Below are positions 1 through 8,756 of a DNA stretch of 64,000 bases, piece by piece. Location of the stretch: NCBI GenBank assembly GCA_019856515.1, contig CP082230.1:3844001-3908000 (forward strand), in the 5' to 3' direction. A model generated the notes under the pieces. The model ran no database searches. It was not told the origin of the DNA and saw nothing but the letters and a program-made list of their open reading frames with translations. Made by a program: the position numbers and the translations under genes. Source of the stretch: Prolixibacteraceae bacterium (GTDB taxonomy: Bacteria; Bacteroidota; Bacteroidia; Bacteroidales; Prolixibacteraceae). Position 1 is the first letter of the stretch, and each line of letters starts with the position of its first letter.

Positions 1-776
1 TCCATTTAAAGTATAAAGGTGTTAAGCTCAAATTATTCTTATTATTTGAACGTGTCTTTTCTAAAATATATGACCAATCTATTTCTGTATCTGCTTCAGA
101 ACAAGTGAATTTTATTAAATATACTAAAGTTAATTCAGATAAGAATACAGTAATTCATAATGGGATCGAACTCGATGATTGTGTTAGATCTAATTATGAT
201 GATATTTTAAAAGAAGTTGAGCATTATTCATATAATGCAGTTACACTTTCTAGGATAAGTCCAGAAAAAGATTTAATCCGTATGATTAGGGCATTTGATA
301 GTGCAAATCTATCTAATGTTGCTCTCCATATTATTGGAGGTAGCTTTAGGGATACAAATTATCAGCTTAATGTTGAAAAAATAATTAATGAATTAAATAT
401 ATCGAATGTTTTTCTTTGGGGTGATATTCCCAAAGCATCGTCTATTCTACAGTATTTTGATTTTTATATATCAACTTCTCTTTTTGAAGGGTTGCCAACT
501 TCTATTATTGAAGCTCAAATGTCTAAATTATTGGTAGTTGCCACTGATTGTATTGGAAATATTGACCTTGTAGAAGATGGTATATCTGGTATTCTTGTGA
601 AAGTTGGTGATACTGATTCTATTTCTGAAGGTATACGATACGCTTTTAGTAAACTTAATACCATTCACCATAGAAGAATCGTCGATAATGCTTCTCATAA
701 GTCCGAATTATATTCGATCACCAATCATGTAAATAACATTAATAATTTGTATGAAAATAAAAATAAAGATTATTGA
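1..776 (+). CDS. Glycosyltransferase family 4, C-terminal part (5' end outside window)
   Basis: The reading frame is open from base 3 with no stop, so this is the end of a gene that starts upstream; the GTG at 105 is only an internal codon. The visible 257 residues form the nucleotide-sugar-binding half of a GT-B glycosyltransferase. They include the linker IHNGIEL, the strand-loop LSRISPEKD and the EX7E-type donor-binding motif in EGLPTSIIEAQ. The family transfers a sugar from an activated nucleotide donor at the cytoplasmic face during surface polysaccharide assembly. The next gene starts 2 bases after this stop, which suggests one operon with the second glycosyltransferase and the epimerase. 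The sugar specificity cannot be read from the sequence. Confidence 0.9.
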   Translation, partial: HLKYKGVKLKLFLLFERVFSKIYDQSISVSASEQVNFIKYTKVNSDKNTVIHNGIELDDCVRSNYDDILKEVEHYSYNAVTLSRISPEKDLIRMIRAFDSANLSNVALHIIGGSFRDTNYQLNVEKIINELNISNVFLWGDIPKASSILQYFDFYISTSLFEGLPTSIIEAQMSKLLVVATDCIGNIDLVEDGISGILVKVGDTDSISEGIRYAFSKLNTIHHRRIVDNASHKSELYSITNHVNNINNLYENKNKDY

Positions 777-778
777 CC

Positions 779-1879
779 ATGAGTGACAAAGTTCTACAAG
801 TTAATAAATATTATTCGCCTGATATTGGTGGGGTTGAGACTGTTGTTAAGCAATATTCGGAATTTTTACATGAGAATAAATTTGAAGTTTGTATTCTTTG
901 TGTAAACAAAGATTTTACTCTTAAAACAAAGATTGAAGTTATTGATGGAATAAATGTGGTTAGATGCGCTTCATTGGGGACATATTTTTCAATGCCTATA
1001 TCATTCATTTTTTACTATTACTACATAAAGTTAGCCTTACGAAGTTCATTAATACATTTTCATGAACCTTTTCCTTTAGCAAGTGTCACATCACTCTTTA
1101 GTTTAATTGGACTTTTTCGAAAAAAAAAGATTATTGTAACTTGGCATAGTGACATAATTAAGCAAAAAATACTTAAAGGTTTTGTTGAGTTCTTCCAATC
1201 TTTATTATTAAGGAGAGCTGATGTTATTACAACAACTTCACCTAATATGATTAAGTTCTCTAAATTGTTGCAAGATTACTCATATAAGGTCAAGGTACTT
1301 CCGCTAAGTATTGAGGTCAAGGATACTATCACAGAAGATGATTCCTATATTCTCTATTTGGGAAGATTGTCCTATTATAAAGGAATAGATATTTTATTAA
1401 AAGCATATGATAAGTCAGTAACTAGTCTAAAGTTAGTGATTGTAGGTGATGGTGAATCTTCTATCGTCGATTTGGTGAATGAATATAGAGAGCAGTTTCC
1501 TGATAAAATTATTTTTAAAAATTTTTTCGTAACAGAAGAGGAAAAATGGGAAATGATTAAGAACTGTTCTTTTTTTGTCTTTCCATCTGTACAGCCAAGT
1601 GAAGCATTTGGCATTATTCAACTTGAAGCAATGATTTGTTCAAAGCCAGTAATCAATACTAATCTACCAACAGGAGTTCCATTTGTTTCGTTGGATAAGA
1701 TTACTGGGATAACTGTCGAACCAAATAATGTTGATGAATTATCTAAGGCAATCGATAAATTGTCTTTTGATATAGATTACCGGATTAAATTGGGGAATAA
1801 TGCTTGTGAAAGGGTTAAAACCGTATTTTCTGATCACATAGTTCTAGATTCTCTCTTAAAAATATATAACAACAAATGA
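779..1879 (+). CDS. Glycosyltransferase family 4 protein
   Basis: A 366-residue GT-B fold glycosyltransferase. The N-terminal acceptor domain opens with NKYYSPDIGGVE, the glycine-rich loop typical of GT4 enzymes. The C-terminal half has YLGRLSYYKG and the EX7E motif in EAFGIIQLEAM. ATG at 779 is preferred over an in-frame TTG at 773, which overlaps the upstream stop. The final codons overlap the next gene in an ATGA arrangement, so the two are probably translationally coupled. The likely role is adding a sugar to a lipid-linked capsule or exopolysaccharide repeat unit; donor and acceptor are unknown. Confidence 0.93.
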   Translation: MSDKVLQVNKYYSPDIGGVETVVKQYSEFLHENKFEVCILCVNKDFTLKTKIEVIDGINVVRCASLGTYFSMPISFIFYYYYIKLALRSSLIHFHEPFPLASVTSLFSLIGLFRKKKIIVTWHSDIIKQKILKGFVEFFQSLLLRRADVITTTSPNMIKFSKLLQDYSYKVKVLPLSIEVKDTITEDDSYILYLGRLSYYKGIDILLKAYDKSVTSLKLVIVGDGESSIVDLVNEYREQFPDKIIFKNFFVTEEEKWEMIKNCSFFVFPSVQPSEAFGIIQLEAMICSKPVINTNLPTGVPFVSLDKITGITVEPNNVDELSKAIDKLSFDIDYRIKLGNNACERVKTVFSDHIVLDSLLKIYNNK

Positions 1880-2868
1880 ATATTCAGCTAATTGGAGCTT
1901 CTGGCTTTGTCGGTTCGAGATTTCTAGACACATATCGAAATGAGTTCTCTGTCTACAATTTAGATAAGAACCCAAGTCGCCATCATAGTGATATAACAAG
2001 TATTGGCGACGTTAGAGATCAGGATAGTTTAGATGTTTCATTAAAAGGAACTGATGCAGTAGTATTGCTTGCTGCGGAGCATCGCGATGATGTTTCTCCT
2101 ACCTCCTTGTATTATAATGTTAATGTAGAGGGGACGAAAAATGTTCTTAATGCAATGGATAAGAATGGTGTAAAGAAAATAATCTTTACGAGTTCAGTCG
2201 CAGTCTATGGTCTTAATAAGAATTGTCCTAATGAAAACCATCCTCATGATCCATTTAATCATTATGGAAAGAGCAAATGGCAAGCAGAAGAGGTATTAAG
2301 AGAATGGTATCACAAAGATCCTGAAAATAGATCTTTAACAATCATACGTCCTACAGTAATCTTTGGAGAATGCAATCGGGGTAATGTTTTTAATCTTTTA
2401 AAGCAAATTGCATCAGGGCATTTCTTTATGATTGGTCAAGGTAATAATAAAAAATCAATGGCTTATGTGGGGAATATTGTTGCATTAATTAAAGATCGTT
2501 TAATTAATCGTGTTTCTGGGTATGAGGTGTTTAACTACGTAGATACCCCTGATTGCACTATGAATGAATTGGTTTCTCAGGTAGAAACAAGTCTAGATAA
2601 GAAAATCCCTTCTGTAAAGTTTCCATATGCATTGGGAATGTTAGGAGGGTACTGTTTTGATCTACTTGCTCTAGTAACACGAAAGAAATTGGCAGTAAGT
2701 AGTGTGAGAATAAAGAAATTCTGTGCTACTACTCAATTTGATGCTTCAGCTGTACGGAGTGCTGGTTTTAAGCCTCCCTATACTTTAGCCGAGGGATTGC
2801 ATAATACTTTGCATTATGAGTTCATTGATACAAATAAGGATCATGATGATATTTATGTGACGGAATAA
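1876..2868 (+). CDS. NAD-dependent epimerase/dehydratase (extended SDR)
   Basis: A 330-residue extended short-chain dehydrogenase/reductase. The Rossmann GxxGxxG motif is GASGFVG at residues 8-14, a serine follows in TSSVAVYG, and the catalytic pair is YGKSK. The family interconverts or dehydrates nucleotide sugars using bound NAD. The gene overlaps the upstream glycosyltransferase by four bases, so it probably supplies or modifies a sugar nucleotide for the same polysaccharide, or makes a late modification on a lipid-linked sugar. The exact substrate (for example UDP-glucose or UDP-GlcNAc type) cannot be assigned. A strong terminator follows. Confidence 0.9.
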   Translation: MNIQLIGASGFVGSRFLDTYRNEFSVYNLDKNPSRHHSDITSIGDVRDQDSLDVSLKGTDAVVLLAAEHRDDVSPTSLYYNVNVEGTKNVLNAMDKNGVKKIIFTSSVAVYGLNKNCPNENHPHDPFNHYGKSKWQAEEVLREWYHKDPENRSLTIIRPTVIFGECNRGNVFNLLKQIASGHFFMIGQGNNKKSMAYVGNIVALIKDRLINRVSGYEVFNYVDTPDCTMNELVSQVETSLDKKIPSVKFPYALGMLGGYCFDLLALVTRKKLAVSSVRIKKFCATTQFDASAVRSAGFKPPYTLAEGLHNTLHYEFIDTNKDHDDIYVTE

Positions 2869-2892
2869 AGAGCAATTGGTGTAGCTCTATTT

Positions 2893-2937
2893 AACTAAAT
2901 GGCACATACATCTGATGTAGGTGCCATTTAGTTTTTT
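2893..2937 (+). terminator. Intrinsic terminator after the epimerase gene
   Basis: A perfect 13-bp stem (AACTAAATGGCAC at 2893-2905 with its complement at 2921-2933) closes a 15-nt loop and runs into a T-rich tail. It ends the glycosyltransferase-epimerase operon and separates it from the Wzi-like gene. Confidence 0.85.
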
Positions 2938-2961
2938 ATGTAATTAAAATAAAGATGTAAC

Positions 2962-4377
2962 GTGATTAATCATTCTTTGAAGAGATATCTTACGATAATC
3001 GTTTTATTGCTTTGTCATTTTTCCACATTGGCACAACTTGACGGGTTTGTGTCATCGCGTACGTTAGTGAATATAGATGGACAGACACCATTTTGGCTAT
3101 ATAGTGGTGCCAATGGTGTAATTGAGGAAAATAAACAGGTAGTAACTCAATATATTAGACCGTGGCTTAATTATTCAAAATCATTCAATGATAGCAAATA
3201 TACAATTGAAGCACGTTTGGCTAGTTCGATATATAATACCTCTTCTGGTGGTATTAAAGGTCTACTAGATCAATATAGTTTGTCCTTAAGCAGTAGAATA
3301 TTTAAACTTGATATTGGAGCAAAATCAGATAATGTTCGCTATAATGGTTTGTCTGCAACTAATGGTGATATGTTGATGAGTAATAATGCTCTTCCTTATC
3401 CGATGCTTAAATTTTCAACCAATGGGTTTGTCTCTTTACCATTTAAAATTGCCGATAAATGGTTTGATTGGTATGCTGAATATGGAGAAGGATTACTTAA
3501 TGATGATAGGTATGTGGACGAGGTTCATATTCATCAAAAGAAGTTACATTTTAGGTTAAAAGTTCCGAAAATATTAGCAATTGAGGTTGGACTAGATGAC
3601 TATGTACAGTGGGGAGGAGTTTCTCCAGACCCTAATATTGGACAAATGGATGAATCATTTGAAGGTTATTACAGAGCAATACTGGGTATGCAAGGAGGGG
3701 ATACAGGCCTTGATTTCGATAAAAAAAATGTTGCTGGAAATCATATTTCTCAACATGTGTTTCGTCTATCTCATGAGAATAAGTTCTTTAAAATGGAGGC
3801 TTATTACTTTCATCTCTTTGAGGATGGTTCGGGAAAACGTTTTAATAATTTCCCTGATGGAACTTGGGGTATTTTTATAGATCGTTCTGGAGATAAGTTC
3901 TTTGATTCAATGGTCGCAGAATATGCGACTACTTTAGATCAGTCAGGTCGTTATCATGATCCTGAAAATCATATGTATGGACAAGATAATTATATGGGCA
4001 ATTATATATATAAGTCTGGATGGACCTATCATAATAAAACTATTGGGACTCCCTTTATGATCCCACAGGAGAATAATTTAGGGTTTGAATCTTCTCGTTT
4101 TATCTCGTACTATTTAGGTGCGATGGGGTATCTAAATTATCAGGTGAAGTGGAAGCTGAGGGCTTCATATTTAAAGCACTATGCGCGATATTTTGAAGAG
4201 GACCCAAGTTCTATTAAAGATAGTCCTGAATACCCTAAGAATCAGCAGAGCTACTCTTTTGAACTAGATTATAGTTATAAAAGTAGGTGGGTATTCACAG
4301 CTCAGTTGGGATATGACCATGGAGATCTTTTGGGGAATAATCTTGGGTTAATATTTGGTGTATCGTATTTGTTTTAA
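2962..4377 (+). CDS. Wzi-family capsule assembly outer-membrane protein
   Basis: A 471-residue exported protein with a hydrophobic signal segment ending near LAQ and an early TPFWLYSGANG motif, which I recognise from the Bacteroidota Wzi-like capsule assembly family. The rest is rich in alternating aromatic/polar strands and ends in SYLF, as expected for an outer-membrane beta-barrel. Wzi proteins anchor or help export capsular polysaccharide at the outer membrane. No ATG is available: the start is GTG at 2962 or TTG at 2977, and the latter gives a compact signal peptide beginning MKRYLTI. It lies in the polysaccharide region but has its own transcription unit after a terminator. Confidence 0.82.
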   Translation: MINHSLKRYLTIIVLLLCHFSTLAQLDGFVSSRTLVNIDGQTPFWLYSGANGVIEENKQVVTQYIRPWLNYSKSFNDSKYTIEARLASSIYNTSSGGIKGLLDQYSLSLSSRIFKLDIGAKSDNVRYNGLSATNGDMLMSNNALPYPMLKFSTNGFVSLPFKIADKWFDWYAEYGEGLLNDDRYVDEVHIHQKKLHFRLKVPKILAIEVGLDDYVQWGGVSPDPNIGQMDESFEGYYRAILGMQGGDTGLDFDKKNVAGNHISQHVFRLSHENKFFKMEAYYFHLFEDGSGKRFNNFPDGTWGIFIDRSGDKFFDSMVAEYATTLDQSGRYHDPENHMYGQDNYMGNYIYKSGWTYHNKTIGTPFMIPQENNLGFESSRFISYYLGAMGYLNYQVKWKLRASYLKHYARYFEEDPSSIKDSPEYPKNQQSYSFELDYSYKSRWVFTAQLGYDHGDLLGNNLGLIFGVSYLF

Positions 4378-4391
4378 CTAAGTAACATGAC

Positions 4392-5363
4392 ATGGAAAAG
4401 AAACACTCGACTAATGGTATAGATTTATTAAAGTTCATTCTGAGTTTACTCGTTGTTCTCATTCATTGTAATCCAATAAAGAATGATAATTGTTATAAAT
4501 TTTTAATTGAGGGAATTATAAGGATTGCTGTGCCATCATTTTTCTTAATAAATGGACTTTTACTCAAAGAGCAATATTTATTGAATAAATCATTATACTT
4601 GAAAAAAAATATAAAGATTTATTTATTTTGGTCTTTACTATATTTCCCATTTTATTATCATACTTCTATATCAACATATTGTTTAAACTTTGTTATGGGC
4701 TATGGCCACTTGTGGTATATCGGTGCAATGATTCTTGGCGTATTCCTATTTTCTTTTATCTATAAATCGAGACTGAATAATGTTTTACTTTATATATTTA
4801 TCTATGCAGTTGCATGTTTCTCATTTTATTATATTCAAATAATAAGTGAAGATATTGACCATAATATCGTGGCAAAAATCTTAAAACTACCAAAATACCT
4901 AATAAGAAATGGTTTTTGGGATGCACTACCATTTATTGGTATTGGTTATATGATAAAGAGGAAAAGATTCACAATTAAACAAAGTTATAACTTGGTGTTG
5001 TTTTTATTATCAATTACAGCTTTACTATTTGAGTCTTATGTTCTTAGAATAAAATTTTTCAACATTTATGAGTCAACAGAAGGTGCAGATTTTATGTTTA
5101 TGCTTTTGCCAACCTCTGTCTTCTTATTATTATATTTTAAGGATCATATCAAGTTAGGAATTAATAGTATTTTGTTTAGACGATTAAGTGCTTTAGTATT
5201 TTTTATTCATTATGGAGTTAATCAAATATTAATGGAAATTTCTCAATATGGTGCAGTTGAAAGAACCTTTATTACAATAGCTATTACTATGGTCATATCA
5301 TTAATTGTGATCTACATTCAAGATACTATCCATGAATCTAAACGATGTACAAAGCCAGTCTGA
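4392..5363 (+). CDS. Acyltransferase family 3 membrane protein
   Basis: A 323-residue integral membrane protein with about ten hydrophobic segments. It opens with NGIDLLKFILSLLVVLIHC, the hallmark first helix of acyltransferase-3 (OafA/NodX-like) proteins with a histidine at its end. These enzymes O-acetylate or O-succinylate sugars of surface polysaccharides using a cytoplasmic acyl-CoA donor. It starts 14 bases after the Wzi-like gene and is probably cotranscribed with it. The hairpin terminator begins inside the last codons of the gene. The acyl group and target sugar are not known. Confidence 0.88.
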   Translation: MEKKHSTNGIDLLKFILSLLVVLIHCNPIKNDNCYKFLIEGIIRIAVPSFFLINGLLLKEQYLLNKSLYLKKNIKIYLFWSLLYFPFYYHTSISTYCLNFVMGYGHLWYIGAMILGVFLFSFIYKSRLNNVLLYIFIYAVACFSFYYIQIISEDIDHNIVAKILKLPKYLIRNGFWDALPFIGIGYMIKRKRFTIKQSYNLVLFLLSITALLFESYVLRIKFFNIYESTEGADFMFMLLPTSVFLLLYFKDHIKLGINSILFRRLSALVFFIHYGVNQILMEISQYGAVERTFITIAITMVISLIVIYIQDTIHESKRCTKPV

Positions 5364-5388
5364 TAAAAATTTATCAGATTGGCTTTGT
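5349..5388. terminator. Bidirectional hairpin terminator between convergent genes
   Basis: A 19-bp stem (5349-5367 with 5370-5388, one G-U pair) closes a 2-nt loop and overlaps the stop codon of the acyltransferase gene. The GIN-domain lipoprotein gene on the other strand ends just downstream, so the hairpin probably serves both directions. Confidence 0.8.
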
Positions 5389-5398
5389 ATATAAATAT

Positions 5399-6166
5399 CT
5401 ATTTATAGTGATTTAATTCGCCTGTTCCATTAATTGATTTTGTAATTACAGGGTCTCCATAATATCCAATACGTCCATAACCATTAACAGTAGCATTTAA
5501 TGTTTTATTGGCAGTTACATTAACTTTAGAACCATTGGTGATTACAACGGTAACATCATCAGCTTGAAGAGCTCTTGTGTTGATGCCTCCGTTTCCTGTG
5601 TGGGTGATGTTCAGTTTGGTTGTACTACCTGTAATAGAGAGGTCTCTACAATTATCACTAGCAACGTCTATGGCGTTTGTAGACACCTTAGGTGTAAATA
5701 TTTCTGCTCCTTTGGAGATGGTTATGTTGATGTTTTTTGCTACAACAGGAGGATCAAATGATAGTTTTCCTGCAGATGCTTCAAGGTGTAGATCATCGTC
5801 TCCACAATCCCATTCAGAAACAAATACTTTCGCTTCATTAAGAGACACAAACGAGGTTAGATTAGGCACAGTAACATTAATCTTTGGTAATATGTTCTTA
5901 TAATCTCCTTCCTGAAGACGTATTTGCCATACCCCATCTACAACCACTTTGTTGGTTCTATCAATAATATTTTGTTCCGTAGTGATGGTAACCTTTTGTT
6001 CCGTTCCTTGTGTTATGTTCACAGTAAATGGACCTTCTACCGAGATCTTAGTAAATGGATCAATTTGTAATTCTTTGTCCTTAATTACAGGACCTTCTCC
6101 TTCAATATACTCTTTTGCACAAGAGCTAAGCAGAATGATGCTTAGCATAGTAAGTAACTTCTTCAT
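5399..6166 (-). CDS. GIN-domain (DUF2807) lipoprotein
   Basis: A 255-residue lipoprotein. A short hydrophobic leader ends in the lipobox LLSSC (Cys16), followed by a beta-rich body with ISVEGPFTVNITQGTEQKV. That motif is typical of the head domain of GIN/DUF2807 proteins, which fold as repetitive beta-solenoids. These proteins are common in the envelope of Bacteroidota and have no established biochemical role. The gene stands alone and converges on the acyltransferase gene. A CAAAAATA motif (minus-strand TATTTTTG) lies only 13 bases before the ATG, so transcription may start very close to the start codon. Confidence 0.87.
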   Translation of the reverse strand: MKKLLTMLSIILLSSCAKEYIEGEGPVIKDKELQIDPFTKISVEGPFTVNITQGTEQKVTITTEQNIIDRTNKVVVDGVWQIRLQEGDYKNILPKINVTVPNLTSFVSLNEAKVFVSEWDCGDDDLHLEASAGKLSFDPPVVAKNINITISKGAEIFTPKVSTNAIDVASDNCRDLSITGSTTKLNITHTGNGGINTRALQADDVTVVITNGSKVNVTANKTLNATVNGYGRIGYYGDPVITKSINGTGELNHYK

Positions 6167-6297
6167 TGTTTTTTATTTCAAAAATAACGACTATTCGCAT
6201 AGTGAAAGTATTTATTATGCTAAATTTTAGCAAGCATATAGGATAATTTAGAAGCTATAAAGAAGTGATCGTAGTGAAAAGGCCGATTGTTTTTTGC

Positions 6298-6305
6298 TAA
6301 ATTTG
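6298..6305 (+). promoter_or_regulatory. Candidate -7 box upstream of meaB
   Basis: TAAATTTG matches the Bacteroidota -7 consensus TAnnTTTG and lies 31 bases before the meaB start. No clear -33 TTG partner is seen. Confidence 0.4.
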
Positions 6306-6336
6306 TAGAAAGAATTCATCATTAAATGATTTTTCT

Positions 6337-7452
6337 ATGAGTAACAACTGCAAAGATCATCATCCAGAGAATGATCCTCAATATAAAGGGCTGGCTGTAA
6401 ATAGTGGAGTTTCACAACCAGAGATTGTAAATCAAAGTGCTGTCGAGCGTTTTCTAAATAAACAACGCCGTCTATTGACTGTTGACGAGTACGTTCAAGG
6501 TATTTTAGATCAAAACATAACCATTCTTAGTAAGGCAGTAACCCTTATTGAGAGTAGTAATCCAAAACATCAAAAGATTGCCCAAGAGGTGATAAAGCGA
6601 TGTCTTCCATATTCAGGTAAATCTATCCGCATTGGTATCACAGGAGTCCCAGGAGCTGGAAAGAGTACATTTATTGAAGCTTTAGGTACCCTAGTCACAG
6701 GAAAAGGACACAAATTAGCTGTATTGGCAATTGACCCCTCTAGTGAACGAACTAAAGGGAGCATCTTAGGAGATAAAACTCGTATGGAAGATCTATCTGC
6801 TGATCCTAATGCATATATTCGTCCTAGCCCATCTGCTGGTTCATTAGGAGGTGTAGCACGAAAAACTCGTGAGACAATCATATTGGTTGAAGCTGCAGGA
6901 TTTGACACGATATTTATTGAAACCGTAGGAGTCGGACAGTCTGAGACAGCTGTTCATTCTATGGTTGATTTTTTCCTTTTAATCCAAATAGCTGGTGCTG
7001 GTGATGAGTTACAAGGAATTAAGAGAGGCATTATGGAGATGGCTGATGGTATCGCAATAAATAAGGCGGAGGATGATAATGCAAACAAAGCAGAATTAGC
7101 TGCTGCTCAGTTTCGCAATGCTTTACATCTGTTTCCGAAACCAAAATCAGGATGGTCTCCACAGGTTGTAACTTGTTCCGCACTGTATAAGTTGCGTATA
7201 ACCGAGATCTGGACTATGATGATGGACTATATGTCATTCACTCAAGAGAACAAATATTTTGATCTTCGTAGATCCGAACAAGATAAGTATTGGATGTATG
7301 AAACAATCAACGAAAGATTGAAGAATGATTTCTTCCATAACCAAGAGATAAAAGCCCTTCTTGGAAAGTATGAGGATGAAATTGAGAAAGATAAAATATC
7401 CTCATTTGGTGCGGCACAAGAGCTACTCGATAAATATCGATCTCAATTATAA
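6337..7452 (+). CDS. meaB: Methylmalonyl-CoA mutase-associated GTPase MeaB
   Basis: A 371-residue G3E-family GTPase. The P-loop is GVPGAGKST at residues 103-111, followed by the LAIDPSS segment and the characteristic IETVGVGQSE motif. MeaB protects and reloads adenosylcobalamin-dependent methylmalonyl-CoA mutase in the cytoplasm, coupling GTP hydrolysis to cofactor delivery and repair. The first 40 or so residues are a polar extension before the conserved domain. The mutase subunit genes are not adjacent: neighbours are an unrelated lipoprotein and a small secreted protein. A mutase elsewhere on the chromosome is therefore inferred. Confidence 0.93.
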   Translation: MSNNCKDHHPENDPQYKGLAVNSGVSQPEIVNQSAVERFLNKQRRLLTVDEYVQGILDQNITILSKAVTLIESSNPKHQKIAQEVIKRCLPYSGKSIRIGITGVPGAGKSTFIEALGTLVTGKGHKLAVLAIDPSSERTKGSILGDKTRMEDLSADPNAYIRPSPSAGSLGGVARKTRETIILVEAAGFDTIFIETVGVGQSETAVHSMVDFFLLIQIAGAGDELQGIKRGIMEMADGIAINKAEDDNANKAELAAAQFRNALHLFPKPKSGWSPQVVTCSALYKLRITEIWTMMMDYMSFTQENKYFDLRRSEQDKYWMYETINERLKNDFFHNQEIKALLGKYEDEIEKDKISSFGAAQELLDKYRSQL

Positions 7453-7497
7453 CATTGAGAATTAGTTCCACACCTTTTGAATAAGAAATAAGCAAAG

Positions 7498-7530
7498 AAT
7501 AGCATCCTCCATTACGGGGATGCTATTTTA
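7498..7530. terminator. Hairpin terminator between meaB and the convergent small gene
   Basis: AATAGCATCC at 7498-7507 pairs perfectly with 7518-7527 around a 10-nt loop, followed by a short T-rich tail. It sits between two convergent genes. Confidence 0.7.
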
Positions 7531-7558
7531 TTATCTACTCTTTTAAAATAGATTGTTG

Positions 7559-7960
7559 CTATTTGTTGTATTTTTTAAAGACAATATTTACACGAAACTT
7601 GGCTTGGCTAGCTGAAACTTCGATATCTGAATTTCCATTTCCCACTCCCAAAGATCCTGAGTTGGCATTATATGCATCCTTATATTCAAACCCAAGTTCA
7701 TCCATCACATTAAAAAGGTCAATTGCAGCACGAATACGACGACCATCTTTTAGCTCTAAATAATCTAGCAGTTCTTGTAATTGTGGTTTATATGGAGAAC
7801 GCTTCCAATCGATAGTCATCCCGATTCCTCCTAGTAGCTTAGTATTTTCGATCGTAATGATCACATACTTTGGAAGTTTTGTCACATCAGGTTTCTCCAT
7901 TGAAAAACTGCTTAGTTGTACCCCAAGAAGTACCATTAGCATTAATAACGCCTTTTTCAT
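7559..7960 (-). CDS. Small secreted protein of unknown function
   Basis: A 133-residue protein with an N-terminal signal peptide (hydrophobic core LLMLMVLLGV, likely cut near SSFS-ME). The mature part is about 110 residues of mixed alpha/beta character with no motif I recognise. A glycine/asparagine/serine-rich stretch near residues 98-112 precedes the C-terminal strand FRVNIVFKKY. Export to the periplasm or outer surface is inferred from the leader. The gene is monocistronic between a terminator and a long gene-free region. Confidence 0.75.
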   Translation of the reverse strand: MKKALLMLMVLLGVQLSSFSMEKPDVTKLPKYVIITIENTKLLGGIGMTIDWKRSPYKPQLQELLDYLELKDGRRIRAAIDLFNVMDELGFEYKDAYNANSGSLGVGNGNSDIEVSASQAKFRVNIVFKKYNK

Positions 7961-8079
7961 TTCCTTTATAATTTATTGTTCTACTCTATATGTAGAATGT
8001 TTGTGGTATTTATTACAACCCCAACAAAAAAATATTGAATCAAGGATTAATGGCTGATAAAAATAGAGCTTGCATATAT

Positions 8080-8237
8080 CTCACAGCCTATTGAAATACA
8101 GTTTACTTACCCTTAAGTTACCTTTCCCTTACCTCAAAAGGCTATTTTGGTAAGGGAAGGGTAACTTAAGGGTAAGTTTAGGGTAACTTTGGTGGCTGTG
8201 AGGTCCCTTTTAAACCCCTTTTAAATTACTCTTAAAT
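8080..8237. repeat. 11-bp-phased inverted repeat (palindrome centred near 8141)
   Basis: Arms 8105-8133 and 8149-8177 are complementary over 29 bp with one G-U-type mismatch around a 15-nt loop. A second concentric pair, CTCACAGCC at 8080-8088 and GGCTGTGAG at 8194-8202, has the same centre. The whole stretch can be cut into 11-base words without slippage, for example AAGGGTAACTT at 8157, AAGGGTAAGTT at 8168 and TAGGGTAACTT at 8179, then AAACCCCTTTT at 8212 and AAATTACTCTT at 8223. It is not a coding repeat and not a simple terminator, since no T-run follows. Confidence 0.85.
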
Positions 8238-8603
8238 AGCCGAGTTGGGGTAGTCTGTTTTGAATAATAACTTCTTCTGCGATTTGTCATTTTTTCTATT
8301 TAAGTTGATTCATTGCGTGTTTCTATGAGTGACTAGTCATAGAGTAGTATTGGTTTGAGGTTCTCGTCATGTAAAAATAGATCACTTTGAGTGTTTGGGA
8401 GTGTTCTATTTGCAGAGAATGAATGTATAGTAAAAAGTTTGATGTAATTGTTTTCTTCTAGTTTAATTGTTAAATAAATATCAAATTGGTATTCATATTG
8501 CTAAAAACTAATAAATCAATTAGTTTGGTGGTCTAATGCTTACATTTTTATTGATTTATTTCATTTTAATCTTGTGTGACGACTTTATGAATCATTATTT
8601 TAT

Positions 8604-8611
8604 TAATTTTG
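8604..8611 (+). promoter_or_regulatory. Candidate -7 box upstream of lysC
   Basis: TAATTTTG fits TAnnTTTG. It would give a leader of about 140 bases before lysC. No convincing -33 element is present. Confidence 0.35.
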
Positions 8612-8756
8612 TACCTCATACACACATAAATAAGAGTGTTTCCTTGTTGCTTACAAATTGAAAGTGATAAGTGTGATACTTTTAGATATAGTTTAAGTTT
8701 ATGAACATGCAGTATTTTGTGTGTAGTAGATTATGAAATTATAACTGTTGAGGCAA

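Larger units (their letters stand above)
7961..8756. other. Gene-free stretch before lysC
   Basis: About 800 bases without a supportable gene. It holds the 11-bp-phased palindrome at 8080-8237 and a candidate lysC -7 box at 8604-8611. A short dyad near 8322-8341 (CTATGA ... TCATAG) flanks a GACTAGTC core. No riboswitch or leader peptide was recognised. Confidence 0.6.

Noticed and set aside
105..776. GTG start at 105 for the first glycosyltransferase
   Set aside because: The frame is open to the window edge and the protein would lack its whole N-terminal domain, so the gene is 5'-truncated by the window.
8612..8756. Lysine riboswitch or leader peptide attenuator before lysC
   Set aside because: No lysine-riboswitch-like core or lysine-rich short ORF with competing hairpins could be made out in the 140-base leader.
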